Source: a virus
IMG/VR virus record: IMGVR_UViG_3300009506_000057
Span: 1-46,105 of that record
Length of the DNA stretch: 46,105 nt
Strand: one strand, 5' to 3'
Part shown: positions 31,086 to 38,005 of the stretch, in pieces
How the letters are laid out: the number at the start of each line of letters is the position of its first letter
Numbering within the stretch: position 1 is the first letter of the stretch
Position numbers and translations under genes: made by a program
The notes under the pieces: model-generated
Database searches by the model: none
Told to the model about the DNA's origin: nothing
What the model saw: only the letters and a program-made list of their open reading frames with translations

Positions 31086-31186
31086 TATTCTCCCGGGGGT
31101 CGCTTGTAGAATATAACCATGCCTAAAATTGCGATAGCGAGAACTAACCCTGATACGGCAATTCCTAAAATTGTTGAAGTGTCCAT
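31085..31186 (-). CDS. 33-residue single-pass membrane protein
   Basis: ATG at 31186, stop TAA overlapping the next ATG. Encodes MDTSTILGIAVSGLVLAIAI then LGMVIFYKRPPGE: one transmembrane helix with a basic end. Its coherent composition and exact TAATG coupling to the following membrane protein support it. Confidence 0.6.
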   Translation of the reverse strand: MDTSTILGIAVSGLVLAIAILGMVIFYKRPPGE

Positions 31187-31213
31187 TATCTCTACTTTCC
31201 ACAGAAAAAGCGT

Positions 31214-31240
31214 GGTGGGGGTGCTTTTTGCCCCCCTCCC
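31214..31240 (-). terminator. G/C hairpin in the intergenic gap
   Basis: The minus strand reads GGGAGGGGGGC, AAAAA, then GCACCCCCACC, an imperfect hairpin, followed after four bases by CTTTTTC. It lies in the roughly 100-base gap before the 33-residue gene. It may be a weak terminator or leader hairpin. Confidence 0.4.
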
Positions 31241-31288
31241 TGCTTCTTTTCTCGGTGGGGGAGTGGTTGTTACTGCTTTTTGGTCTTC

Positions 31289-31507
31289 TCAGTGACGTAG
31301 TTTATTTAGGTCGATAAAGCCCAAAAAAAAACATTGGGCGAGCAAGAAGCAAAGTAGGAACAAGATTGCGTCTGCCTGAGATGCCGAAAAAGAGAGATAG
31401 GCATTACCGTTCTCGCGGAACTGCACCCCCTGATAAGTAAACCATCCCAAGAGAGCAACATTCGCAAGAACGAGAACAAACCGAAGGGTAAACCATAATA
31501 CGTTCAT
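31289..31507 (-). CDS. Two-helix membrane protein
   Basis: 72 residues from ATG at 31507, overlapping the previous stop as ATGA. Two hydrophobic helices (about 2-22 and 45-65) with short polar loops and C-terminal DLNKLRH. Small early membrane protein of unknown role. Confidence 0.6.
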   Translation of the reverse strand: MNVLWFTLRFVLVLANVALLGWFTYQGVQFRENGNAYLSFSASQADAILFLLCFLLAQCFFLGFIDLNKLRH

Positions 31508-32274
31508 TTTAGAAACTCCTTGCCTTCTTCTTTCCAAATCTCGAAGCGCTTTATCTTTTTGTCAGACCAACCGAACGGCGCTTTACGCTTCAAGACGACG
31601 TCCCGCATCCAGTCCTCAAAGTCTGCGATTTGCTCGTTCGCTGGCTTCGCGGGGTTATATAGTGCTTCCATCTGATTGACGGTAAGGGGTCGATTCGAGT
31701 GCTCTCTCTCATTTATACAAGCGTCGAGCGCTTGAGCGGGGTCGTCGACGAGGTCGTCTCTGTACAGTCGTCGAGCCGTCTCAAAGTGAGACATTGTCAA
31801 ACCTATATTGTGCCAATACGAGAGCGCTTGATTCGTATACCCTCGAATGGCTTCGACCCAGTACCGAACCGTTCTCGGGGTTCTTCCGCGGAGTGCATAA
31901 GTCGCTACCTCATAATACACCCTTTGTGCTTCGATGTCTGAGTTCAGGTCAATATAGTCTCGAACCGACATCGCTATCTTTAGAGTGCTCAATTCAATTT
32001 TATCTCCCTCTGTCTTCACTCGAAGCAAGAAAGCAGACGAACAATAGGTCAACTCGATTTCATCTTCTGCAATCTCTCCATTTACAAAAGCCCTGCTTTG
32101 TTCTGAGTTTATACACGTTGAGAACTGACATTCTTCGGGGATAGCCCCGCACTCCGGACACCACTTGTCGGCAATAATGTTGTGCTTGACCCGCAATTGT
32201 TCTCCCAAGTCGAGCACTTTCTTTATGCTTTCATCATTCAAAACTACCGTTCCAACTCTTGTTGAACTTTTCAT
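31504..32274 (-). CDS. Hypothetical protein with Cys motif
   Basis: 256 residues, ATG at 32274, overlapping the nuclease-like gene by 41 bases. A Cys motif KWCPECGAIPEECQFSTC lies near residues 36-54. The helical core includes RTPRTVRYWVEAIRGYTNQA, and the C-terminus is basic (WSDKKIKRFEIWKEEGKEF). It might be a DNA- or RNA-binding early protein. No family recognised. Confidence 0.6.
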   Translation of the reverse strand: MKSSTRVGTVVLNDESIKKVLDLGEQLRVKHNIIADKWCPECGAIPEECQFSTCINSEQSRAFVNGEIAEDEIELTYCSSAFLLRVKTEGDKIELSTLKIAMSVRDYIDLNSDIEAQRVYYEVATYALRGRTPRTVRYWVEAIRGYTNQALSYWHNIGLTMSHFETARRLYRDDLVDDPAQALDACINEREHSNRPLTVNQMEALYNPAKPANEQIADFEDWMRDVVLKRKAPFGWSDKKIKRFEIWKEEGKEFLK

Positions 32275-32776
32275 CTTCGGACATCTCCTTCAATTTTGGA
32301 AAGAATAAATCGAGATATGGCTCATCAAGACCGACCTTGTCTTCGACATACAAGACGAAGGCGACTGTCTCGAGAATATGAACCCATACACCTTCTTCAT
32401 TGTGAACAATGAACTTAATCATCGGTGAGTGGAGAATGAATTGACGCTCGCCTTCTTTGAGCATGTTCCAATAATATTCGCGGTCTGAAAGTTCCCGCTT
32501 GAAACTCCCGGGGTTATCTGTCTCTTTTTCCTTCGGGCGCTCTTGTTTCACTTCAAAAGCAATCGTCAACCATGACACAGAGACTAACCAATCGACCATC
32601 TCACCGCCCATCTTGCTTGTATCATACGCAGAAACAGACAACCCCCGAACGTGACCGCTCCAAACGCCGAAGTCGTCTTGAGAGAACCCGCCCCCCCAGT
32701 TCTTGAGCGCTCTTGATATTATTTGATGATTCTTGTCGGGTCGTGCTCGTCTGTACGGTCGATAAGACTTAGCCAT
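32234..32776 (-). CDS. Putative nuclease of the restriction-endonuclease fold
   Basis: 180 residues, ATG at 32776 with GGAG upstream. Order of features: KNHQIISRALKNWGGGFSQD, MVDWLVSVSWLTIAFEVKQE with Asp and Glu-Val-Lys (PD-ExK-like), then REYYWNMLKEGERQFILHSP. This layout is like VRR-NUC and Holliday-junction-resolvase-like enzymes. The pattern is suggestive, not conclusive. It follows its own promoter and a structured leader. Confidence 0.5.
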   Translation of the reverse strand: MAKSYRPYRRARPDKNHQIISRALKNWGGGFSQDDFGVWSGHVRGLSVSAYDTSKMGGEMVDWLVSVSWLTIAFEVKQERPKEKETDNPGSFKRELSDREYYWNMLKEGERQFILHSPMIKFIVHNEEGVWVHILETVAFVLYVEDKVGLDEPYLDLFFPKLKEMSEDEKFNKSWNGSFE

Positions 32777-32896
32777 TCACTGTCTCCATAAACAACCCCC
32801 CGCCCATTAGGGCGATGGGCGGGGGTATTCTCGGTTCGTTGTGGCAATGTCTTCCACCCACCGAGAGTCGAATTCAAAGGACATTGCTTGATATGT
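32777..32896 (-). ncRNA. Structured leader with a possible pseudoknot
   Basis: Sequence between the predicted start near 32896 and the gene at 32776. Two helices interleave: TCTCGG 32829-32834 with CCGAGA 32861-32866, and GCAATGTC 32844-32851 with GACATTGC 32880-32887, the order of an H-type pseudoknot. A strong 11-bp hairpin (32797-32825) follows, before GGAG and ATG. It could act as a regulatory leader. Confidence 0.5.
32797..32825 (-). terminator. Strong hairpin within the leader
   Basis: CCCCCGCCCAT / ATGGGCGGGGG, 11 bp with a 7-base loop, followed on the minus strand by GTTGTTTAT. It may terminate transcripts from the upstream promoter, or block or expose the ribosome site. Confidence 0.6.
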
Positions 32897-32902
32897 AGTT
32901 CT

Positions 32903-32931
32903 ATTTTACATCATTTACTGAGTGGGTGCAA
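32903..32931 (-). promoter_or_regulatory. Promoter before the nuclease-like gene
   Basis: -35 TTGCAC at 32931-32926, 17-bp spacer, -10 TAAAAT at 32908-32903. One mismatch in the -35 and one in the -10. It starts just after the stop of the upstream gene. Confidence 0.6.
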
Positions 32932-32936
32932 GTCGT

Positions 32937-33545
32937 TTACTTCGGCATGAAAAAGATTTCACCCGGGGCGAACTCAAGCCCGACAATCTTCCCGCCGATT
33001 GTATCTTTCAAGTGCTCGAGATACCAACTTATCTGACCCATCTTGTCACCAGAACTTACCGCACTTTGAACAGTCTCGGGAACATACCCCGATTCGGTAA
33101 GTGGAGCGTATGCGGTTTTTAGGTGAGTGTTGAAGTTCTCGCTCTGCTTCACAAAGCGATTTATACGAGCGACAATCACGTCGTATAAAGTTTTGGTCGT
33201 TCTGTCCCAACACAGAAGATGCAAGTTCCACGAGCCAAACTCAGAGAAGGCCGCGACGTTTCCGTTCTGCGATAGGCATCTCATCGCCGCGTTAGATGTT
33301 GGATGAGCGGTCGCGTGACTTCCAGTTACAAAGACATCGACTTGGTACATCGTCACTGACCCCGCACCCCATAACGCGAGCATCTCATCCTCCGAGAGCG
33401 TCGGGTCATTGTTCGGCATTGCTTGCTCTGGTATCGAGAGAGTGACTTCTCGACCCATCAAAGGCGCTACGGTCATCGACAAAGCAATCGTGAGTATCCC
33501 GAGAGCAAGAGCGAGCGTTCCTATTTTAGTCATTGAGTTTTCCAT
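32937..33545 (-). CDS. Hypothetical protein with N-terminal membrane segment
   Basis: 202 residues from ATG at 33545, chosen over 33551 because of spacing from GGAG. The N-terminal hydrophobic stretch (about 6-28: IGTLALALGILTIALSMTVA) is a signal anchor or signal peptide. The rest is soluble with NLHLLCWDRTTKTLYDVIVA and IVARINRF in the middle, and an aromatic C-terminus. The exported domain is unknown. It is a candidate envelope- or lysis-related protein but has no recognised motif. Confidence 0.6.
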   Translation of the reverse strand: MENSMTKIGTLALALGILTIALSMTVAPLMGREVTLSIPEQAMPNNDPTLSEDEMLALWGAGSVTMYQVDVFVTGSHATAHPTSNAAMRCLSQNGNVAAFSEFGSWNLHLLCWDRTTKTLYDVIVARINRFVKQSENFNTHLKTAYAPLTESGYVPETVQSAVSSGDKMGQISWYLEHLKDTIGGKIVGLEFAPGEIFFMPK

Positions 33546-33581
33546 TATCATTCTCCATTTGTAAAGTCTTGTTTGGTATTA

Positions 33582-33601
33582 CCAGTCCCCGCGGGGACTG
33601 G
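33582..33601. terminator. Perfect palindrome between two genes
   Basis: CCAGTCCCCGCGGGGACTGG, a 20-base perfect palindrome. Followed by CTTTTCG on the plus strand and by TAATACC on the minus strand. Likely a hairpin of the intergenic leader; terminator strength is doubtful. Confidence 0.45.
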
Positions 33602-33614
33602 CTTTTCGAAGTGC

Positions 33615-33806
33615 TCATCTGTCAGAAGAATCACCTCCTTCCCTGTCTTCGGAACGTCGCTTTCTGTTCTTGATTTCCTTGTCTGACTTTCGCGACGTCT
33701 CGATTATACGCTCGGTATTGTCTGCGATTTGCTTCAAGCGTTCTGCCATCTCTCCGCGAGCGTCAACTTCTTTTTGAAAGCGTTCGAATTCTTCTCTCTG
33801 ATTCAT
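33615..33806 (-). CDS. Small charged coiled-coil protein
   Basis: 63 residues, ATG at 33806 with AGGA upstream. FERFQKEVDARGEMAERLKQ then IADNTERIIETSRKSDKEIK is strongly helical, ending with a charged tail. Probably a small early accessory protein. Confidence 0.55.
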   Translation of the reverse strand: MNQREEFERFQKEVDARGEMAERLKQIADNTERIIETSRKSDKEIKNRKRRSEDREGGDSSDR

Positions 33807-33810
33807 GTCT

Positions 33811-34044
33811 TCATCCTATCTGCATAATGCCGTCGCAATGTGAACAGTGATAATGATGCTTATAACAATCTTCGCATGTACCGTCTTTACAAAAGCGACC
33901 GAAGTCGGGGTCTTCACACTTGCACCAATTGAAGTTTGGGTCAGGCTTGAGAAGTTCTTCGTCGACGAACATCGTCACAGGTTCTTCCGCGACAAACTTT
34001 CCGTCTTTATAAATCATGGGTCTGACTGTGATTTGTTTCTTCAT
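33811..34044 (-). CDS. Small Cys-rich protein
   Basis: 77 residues from ATG at 34044, one base after the upstream stop, with AAGG before it. C-terminal Cys/His segment WCKCEDPDFGRFCKDGTCED then CYKHHYHCSHCDGIMQIG: a likely zinc-binding domain. Unknown function. Confidence 0.6.
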   Translation of the reverse strand: MKKQITVRPMIYKDGKFVAEEPVTMFVDEELLKPDPNFNWCKCEDPDFGRFCKDGTCEDCYKHHYHCSHCDGIMQIG

Positions 34045-34045
34045 G

Positions 34046-34300
34046 TCAACCTTCAATCCTGTACACATGATGACCGTCTGCCCCAGTTCGAACGATTCTC
34101 GCTTTGCCGTTCATGTGCAGAGAGTCGAGCACGTCTGAAAAGAGATGCCAGTCTTCGTCAATTCCCCACATTGTCTTCGCGAATCTCATCGCTTCGATTG
34201 AGTCAAACTCTCTGCCCCTCTGTGACATAAATAGAGAGACGAGCATTCGGAAAAATGCTCTCTCGTCTTGCCCTTTGTAAATGTTCTCATGTTTCCGCAT
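34046..34300 (-). CDS. Hypothetical early protein
   Basis: 84 residues, ATG at 34300 sharing a base with the upstream stop (TAATG). Reads MRKHENIYKGQDERAFFRML then a helical acidic middle and RIVRTGADGHHVYRIEG. Winged-helix-like C-terminal hairpin is possible. Confidence 0.6.
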   Translation of the reverse strand: MRKHENIYKGQDERAFFRMLVSLFMSQRGREFDSIEAMRFAKTMWGIDEDWHLFSDVLDSLHMNGKARIVRTGADGHHVYRIEG

Positions 34301-34569
34301 TATCCACACTCCACATAGTTTTGATGAACAATCAGAATATTACCGTCACGCTCGAAAGCATAATACCCCTTACGAGCGAAGTCGCCGCCAATCGTGCTCT
34401 TGTACTGAGGCCCACAACCGATTATCCCGAGTGGGTCGATTCTCACGTCTTCGGCAAAAAACAAGTGCTCTTTTTTTGTCTTGCCTCGCTTGAAGTTCTG
34501 CGAGTACCACTCTTTGCCGTCTTCAATCGAGAGAGCGGGGGTCTGTGGTTTTACTAGAAAAGAAATCAT
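34300..34569 (-). CDS. Hypothetical early protein
   Basis: 89 residues, ATG at 34569. Contains WYSQNFKRGKTKKEHLFFAE and GGDFARKGYYAFERDGNILI with Tyr- and Gly-rich beta segments. Tight spacing with neighbours shows operon membership. No family recognised. Confidence 0.55.
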   Translation of the reverse strand: MISFLVKPQTPALSIEDGKEWYSQNFKRGKTKKEHLFFAEDVRIDPLGIIGCGPQYKSTIGGDFARKGYYAFERDGNILIVHQNYVECG

Positions 34570-34571
34570 TT

Positions 34572-34820
34572 TTATTCTCCATTCTTTTTATCTGAGTACA
34601 CGTATGAGTCTGGGTCAATCATTACATCGAGCGCACCCCATAGGGCATGTGCAGTTTCTATGACGTCGTCAATCTCGCTCTTGAAGTCAAAGTAATCCGC
34701 ATCATCTGGGCAGGGGGCTTCGCGTTCTTGAGTAATGAGAATCTCCGAAAGCGCTTGAGCGCTTTGGAGTTTCAAGATGATTTTATCGAGCGTTTTTTGT
34801 TGTTTCTGATAGTGAGTCAT
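34572..34820 (-). CDS. Hypothetical early protein
   Basis: 82 residues, ATG at 34820 after GGAGG. Helical N-terminus (QKQQKTLDKIILKLQSAQAL) and an acidic C-terminal half (DDADYFDFKSEIDDVIE). An acidic small phage protein of this type could mimic DNA, but nothing beyond charge supports that. Confidence 0.55.
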   Translation of the reverse strand: MTHYQKQQKTLDKIILKLQSAQALSEILITQEREAPCPDDADYFDFKSEIDDVIETAHALWGALDVMIDPDSYVYSDKKNGE

Positions 34821-34832
34821 TGTATCCTCCGT

Positions 34833-35039
34833 TTAGCGGTCGTATAGAATATCGAGTTCTGTTTCAATCATGGAAATGACGTTGAAGTCTTCGAACGAAG
34901 TATCGGCTTCGACCCCGTTGATAATCCCCGCGCCTTCGCCCGTCGTGTAGTGTTTCCAATAATTGACTTGTTCAGTCTTGGTCAAGTTCTTCCAGTACTT
35001 CTGTGCTTCTGCGTATTGTTGGGGGGTGAACTTTTTCAT
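34833..35039 (-). CDS. Hypothetical early protein
   Basis: 68 residues from ATG at 35039, after GGAGG. Begins MKKFTPQQYAEAQKYWKNLT and has an acidic C-terminus with SMIETELDILYDR. Directly downstream of an operator-like palindrome. Confidence 0.6.
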   Translation of the reverse strand: MKKFTPQQYAEAQKYWKNLTKTEQVNYWKHYTTGEGAGIINGVEADTSFEDFNVISMIETELDILYDR

Positions 35040-35051
35040 CGTGTCCTCCGT

Positions 35052-35065
35052 TGTCAAAGTTTGAC
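35052..35065. promoter_or_regulatory. Palindromic operator-like site, copy 4
   Basis: TGTCAAAGTTTGAC, between two early genes, about 12 bases from the next start codon. On the minus strand GTCAAACTTTGACAACGG matches the initiator-gene copy over 18 bases. Confidence 0.55.
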
Positions 35066-35068
35066 TTT

Positions 35069-35419
35069 TTACAAATTTGAGAGAAGTTCTAAAATCTTCG
35101 AGTCACGTAGACTTACCGCAAGTTCTCGATTTGAGCGAGGGGGGTAGTTGATACTTCGTTCAATTGATTCGCGTTCGTCGTCGAGTGAGTAGAACATTCT
35201 TCGCCCAATCTTCAATACGCAAGTCGCGAAGTTTTGATGTAATATGCTCATCGTGTTTGTGTCAATGTAGACCTTGCCGTCATACTTCAAAACATGACAA
35301 GCGTTCCGAAAGCGAGAGAACTCATCGCTCTCTGAGATTGTAACTTCGTCCGCGAGTTTCTCATCGCTTATGTGAGCGCTTGCTCGATGTAAATTGAGTT
35401 CGAATAATTGTGCTTTCAT
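35069..35419 (-). CDS. Hypothetical protein, first gene of the 35.4 kb operon
   Basis: 116 residues from ATG at 35419, with GGAGG before it, about 45 bases from the predicted transcription start. Begins MKAQLFELNLHRASAHISDE and has a basic-acidic helical C-terminus (ERSINYPPRSNRELAVSLRD). First gene after early promoter copy 3, so probably among the first expressed. Function unknown. Confidence 0.65.
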   Translation of the reverse strand: MKAQLFELNLHRASAHISDEKLADEVTISESDEFSRFRNACHVLKYDGKVYIDTNTMSILHQNFATCVLKIGRRMFYSLDDERESIERSINYPPRSNRELAVSLRDSKILELLSNL

Positions 35420-35466
35420 TTCTGCCTCCATTTGTAGACTTGATTGAGTATCGACTTACTATATAA

Positions 35467-35495
35467 ATTATACTACACGTTGTCATAAATTGCAA
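35467..35495 (-). promoter_or_regulatory. Early promoter module, copy 3
   Basis: -35 TTGCAA at 35495-35490, 17-bp spacer, -10 TATAAT at 35472-35467, in a block shared with copies 1 and 2. The leader differs by one base (GTCGATACTCAATCAAGTC). Confidence 0.85.
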
Positions 35496-35533
35496 GTACA
35501 AAAAGATGCTTACCAAAACCCTAATTATCTTGT

Positions 35534-35552
35534 CTGTCACAGACCGTGACAG
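35534..35552. other. Hairpin in the late/early junction
   Basis: CTGTCAC / GTGACAG, 7 bp with a 5-base loop. Between 35496 and 35711 no gene is supported; the stretch holds this hairpin, a GC palindrome near 35563-35575, the bidirectional terminator, a GCGTG/CACGC inverted repeat near 35636 and an AT-rich segment near 35688-35705. Confidence 0.5.
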
Positions 35553-35593
35553 TCTCAGGACGAGCGCGGCGCGCTTCGTGGTACATCTATATC

Positions 35594-35627
35594 AAAACGA
35601 CCCCAGTCGGTGTACTGGGGTCGTTTT
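35594..35627. terminator. Bidirectional terminator ending the late operon
   Basis: 14-bp perfect stem AAAACGACCCCAGT / ACTGGGGTCGTTTT with a six-base loop, T-rich on both strands (six T on the plus side, four T on the minus side). It lies after the last late gene, at 35712, and before early promoter copy 3. Confidence 0.9.
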
Positions 35628-35711
35628 TTGCGAAAGCGTGTCACGCTCGAAAAGCGCCGTTATCTGCTCTCATACACCTTCCGCTATAAAAATATTATAT
35701 TGATATTCGAA

Positions 35712-36149
35712 TCAACGTCTCTCCCCAGTGAGACGGGCACTCACGCTCGAGTAGGTGCGGGACAGTTGACGCCCTACTTTGAAGAACCCTACCACGATGA
35801 GAATCTCGAGAATGATTGAGAGCGCAAGATTGCCAACTCCCTCCCAGTTCGGGGGTATCAAGTTCAGGTAGTCTTGAATAACGCCCAAGATAGTGACAGA
35901 CAGAAAAGCGCCGACCTCATCGACATACTGACCCAAGAACTTCTCGAGCCACGGAACGGCGGTGAATAACTGAGTAAACAACCACGCAACTCCCGCCATT
36001 ATCAAACCCGTGATTATGGTTTGCAACTGCTCGGGAAGTTGCACGACGCTTTGGATAACGCCCTGAGCCGACTGACCACCTAACAGAAGAAAAGCGAACA
36101 AGCCGACCACGACAAGAGACGAGACAATAACAAGGTTTTTGTTTTTCAT
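35712..36149 (-). CDS. Holin-like membrane protein
   Basis: 145 residues, ATG at 36149 after AAAAGGAG. Hydrophobic segments at about 6-24, 44-62 and 107-121, with an amphipathic segment near 80-100, then a basic C-terminus (RQLSRTYSSVSARLTGERR). Last gene of the late operon and the place for lysis genes, with its own promoter. Holin role is inferred from topology and position. Confidence 0.6.
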   Translation of the reverse strand: MKNKNLVIVSSLVVVGLFAFLLLGGQSAQGVIQSVVQLPEQLQTIITGLIMAGVAWLFTQLFTAVPWLEKFLGQYVDEVGAFLSVTILGVIQDYLNLIPPNWEGVGNLALSIILEILIVVGFFKVGRQLSRTYSSVSARLTGERR

Positions 36150-36172
36150 GAGAATCTCCTTTTCTATAAATT

Positions 36173-36201
36173 ATTGTACTGGCTTATGTAATGTTTGGCA
36201 A
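36173..36201 (-). promoter_or_regulatory. Promoter for the holin-like gene
   Basis: -35 TTGCCA at 36201-36196, 17-bp spacer, -10 TACAAT at 36178-36173. It overlaps the end of the preceding gene and could give extra late expression of the lysis gene. Confidence 0.65.
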
Positions 36202-36456
36202 GACGGCTGTCAAGAACCACAAGATAAGTCCCGCCGATACTGTCATAATGATGCCGACGCCGATATTTGCGATTGTCTTCAAGAGCGCCTTCATCTCGAG
36301 AAACTCGTTCCATAAATCGACGTGAGACTCACCTATCATCTTTATCATGTCGCGAGACTGTACTTCTGTGAGTGGGTCTCCGTTCATCCCCTTTAGTTTG
36401 TTTTTCAGGTTTTCGACCCTGAATGGAAGTTTTTCTTTTTCTGCCACGATGTTCAT
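36184..36456 (-). CDS. Coiled-coil protein with a C-terminal membrane helix
   Basis: 90 residues from ATG at 36456; GTG at 36447 is an alternative with better spacing from GGAGG. Helical charged N-terminus, then one hydrophobic helix at about 65-85 (IGVGIIMTVSAGLILWFLTA). This layout fits a holin partner, antiholin or spanin-like protein in the lysis block. Confidence 0.55.
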   Translation of the reverse strand: MNIVAEKEKLPFRVENLKNKLKGMNGDPLTEVQSRDMIKMIGESHVDLWNEFLEMKALLKTIANIGVGIIMTVSAGLILWFLTAVLPNIT

Positions 36457-36490
36457 GCCTCCAAGACGATATTACCCTTCGCAGGTTATG

Positions 36491-37132
36491 TCAGTACATT
36501 ATCCCGCGAAGAACCTTCTTACTGGGTTCTATTTCTATTCCTGACCCTGTGACTTGTGGAGTTCCAAATGCGCTCGATATAACAGACGTAAATCCTGTCA
36601 CGTTCAATTTATATCCACAATACATATCAAGATAACTCGAACCGTCGTCCATTCGAACATTTCTCAAAACCCCGTCAAGGTTAGATGCCTGCGCATCTGC
36701 GTTCGTGTTCCTTTGTTGAGCGGCGGTTACTATTGTAATCGAATTGACGTTCAATCCAGACATGACCAAATTTACGGGGGTATAGTCATAAGCATGAGAG
36801 ATGTTCCCAAAGTTTCCAACCTGTTTCACTCGTCCCAAAGACACAAGCACGAATTGATAAAATCCATTTGTTACCGCCGCCCATGTGAAGTTGTGACTTC
36901 CAGCGGGCGCGTTCAAAAGTCCGTAGTATTTCACGTCTGCCTGAGAGGGAGTATAAGCATCTAATAAAGTGAAGTTTTGCCCGTTGTATTGTGGAACCGC
37001 TCCGGGCATAAGTCCCCCAACAGCCGCACAAAGTAACAAACTTTTTGGGAAATCGCTATGTGAAAACGCAAAGGTAAGCGCCGTCCCACCCTGCTTTGTT
37101 GTACCGCCATAATTACCAAGTAATACGCTCAT
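36491..37132 (-). CDS. Tail tip or receptor-binding protein
   Basis: 213 residues from ATG at 37132, which shares a base with the upstream stop (TAATG); a longer frame upstream is just the overlap. Reads MSVLLGNYGGTTKQGGTALT and continues with Gly/Ser-rich beta segments and LVSLGRVKQVGNFGNISHAY. Likely virion surface protein by position after the tail tip genes. No family recognised. Confidence 0.6.
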   Translation of the reverse strand: MSVLLGNYGGTTKQGGTALTFAFSHSDFPKSLLLCAAVGGLMPGAVPQYNGQNFTLLDAYTPSQADVKYYGLLNAPAGSHNFTWAAVTNGFYQFVLVSLGRVKQVGNFGNISHAYDYTPVNLVMSGLNVNSITIVTAAQQRNTNADAQASNLDGVLRNVRMDDGSSYLDMYCGYKLNVTGFTSVISSAFGTPQVTGSGIEIEPSKKVLRGIMY

Positions 37133-38001
37133 TAGCCATGCCTCGCTACTACGACGACCCATTGAAGACCCTTCGCACCAGTTCCAGCGGTGACACATTG
37201 CAAGCGCAACTTATCCCCTGTTCGAAGTTCTGTCAAAGAAGCATTAAGGTCGTTTTGACTTGTCGCGTCCCATGAGTTCTCGTCGCTCGCGTCGATGTAA
37301 ATGTCGGTTGTACTGTGAAGCGATGTTCCATTCTTTTTCATCCTAAATCGAGACTGGGTCGAGCCAGCCGCGCCGGGGGTAGAGACATTGGTCAACTTGA
37401 CTACATAGCGGTCGAGTTCAGGGGGAACAGTATAAGAATAACTTTCTACGGGGTCGGCTACGGCAATCGCCGTATCATTATCGAGAAGCGGGAAAAGTAT
37501 AGTTCTTTGGTCGAACCCGCCATCGTTGAAGATACGCTCATCCGTAATGTTGCTTGCGTTTATAACTGAGACGTTCGCACCCACGTAAACTTGTGCAAGT
37601 TGCATCTCATAAACGCCTGTGGTTGTCTGAGTGAGTGACGGAGCGACTGGGGACGCCGCAGGTGTTCCCGTCAAGACGGCTAGTGTTATCGTGTTTGCTG
37701 CCCTGTCAAGCTTCAAGACGACGCGGTCGATTCTCGGGTTCGTTGCATCTGCGGTCGAGATTGACTTCGTAACTTCTGCATCGGTGTTATAGAAAAAGCC
37801 ATCAACGAAAGCGGAGCCCGTCTTCACGTAAACTTCGAGCGCCGAACCGTCCGCATAGACTTCGAGAAGATTTAGGTCGAATGTTGAGTTCCTTGCTCGG
37901 ATAACCCCAGTTGATAAGAGATGTCTCATCATCGTTCCCCATTGTGCTTCGTAAACTGAAGACCCTGCGCCAGCATCGAAAGGGAAATAAGTCTCTGTCA
38001 T
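37132..38001 (-). CDS. Baseplate upper / tail tip protein
   Basis: 289 residues, ATG at 38001 with AAGG upstream. N-terminal VYEAQWGTMMRHLLSTGVIR, then EVYADGSALEVYVKTGSAFV, FYNTDAEVTKSISTADATNP and PRIDRVVLKLDRAANTITLA: the pattern of phage upper-baseplate or minor tail proteins. The C-terminal half is beta-rich. Likely connects the tail tip to the receptor-binding protein. Confidence 0.7.
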   Translation of the reverse strand: MTETYFPFDAGAGSSVYEAQWGTMMRHLLSTGVIRARNSTFDLNLLEVYADGSALEVYVKTGSAFVDGFFYNTDAEVTKSISTADATNPRIDRVVLKLDRAANTITLAVLTGTPAASPVAPSLTQTTTGVYEMQLAQVYVGANVSVINASNITDERIFNDGGFDQRTILFPLLDNDTAIAVADPVESYSYTVPPELDRYVVKLTNVSTPGAAGSTQSRFRMKKNGTSLHSTTDIYIDASDENSWDATSQNDLNASLTELRTGDKLRLQCVTAGTGAKGLQWVVVVARHG

Positions 38002-38005
38002 TTTT

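Noticed and set aside
31085-31202. Upstream extension of the membrane protein starting at 31085
   Set aside because: The extra residues are the shadow of the 33-residue membrane gene; the TAATG joint marks the true start.
32844-32887. tRNA-like pairing GCAATGTC / GACATTGC
   Set aside because: Only about 44 bases long, with no anticodon or T-arm layout; better explained as leader structure.
34572-34820. Anti-restriction DNA mimic (acidic protein)
   Set aside because: Only the acidic C-terminal half suggests it; no motif or size match to known Ocr or ArdA-type proteins.
35506-35703. Plus-strand frame of 65 residues in the junction
   Set aside because: No ribosome site, and it runs through hairpins and the bidirectional terminator.
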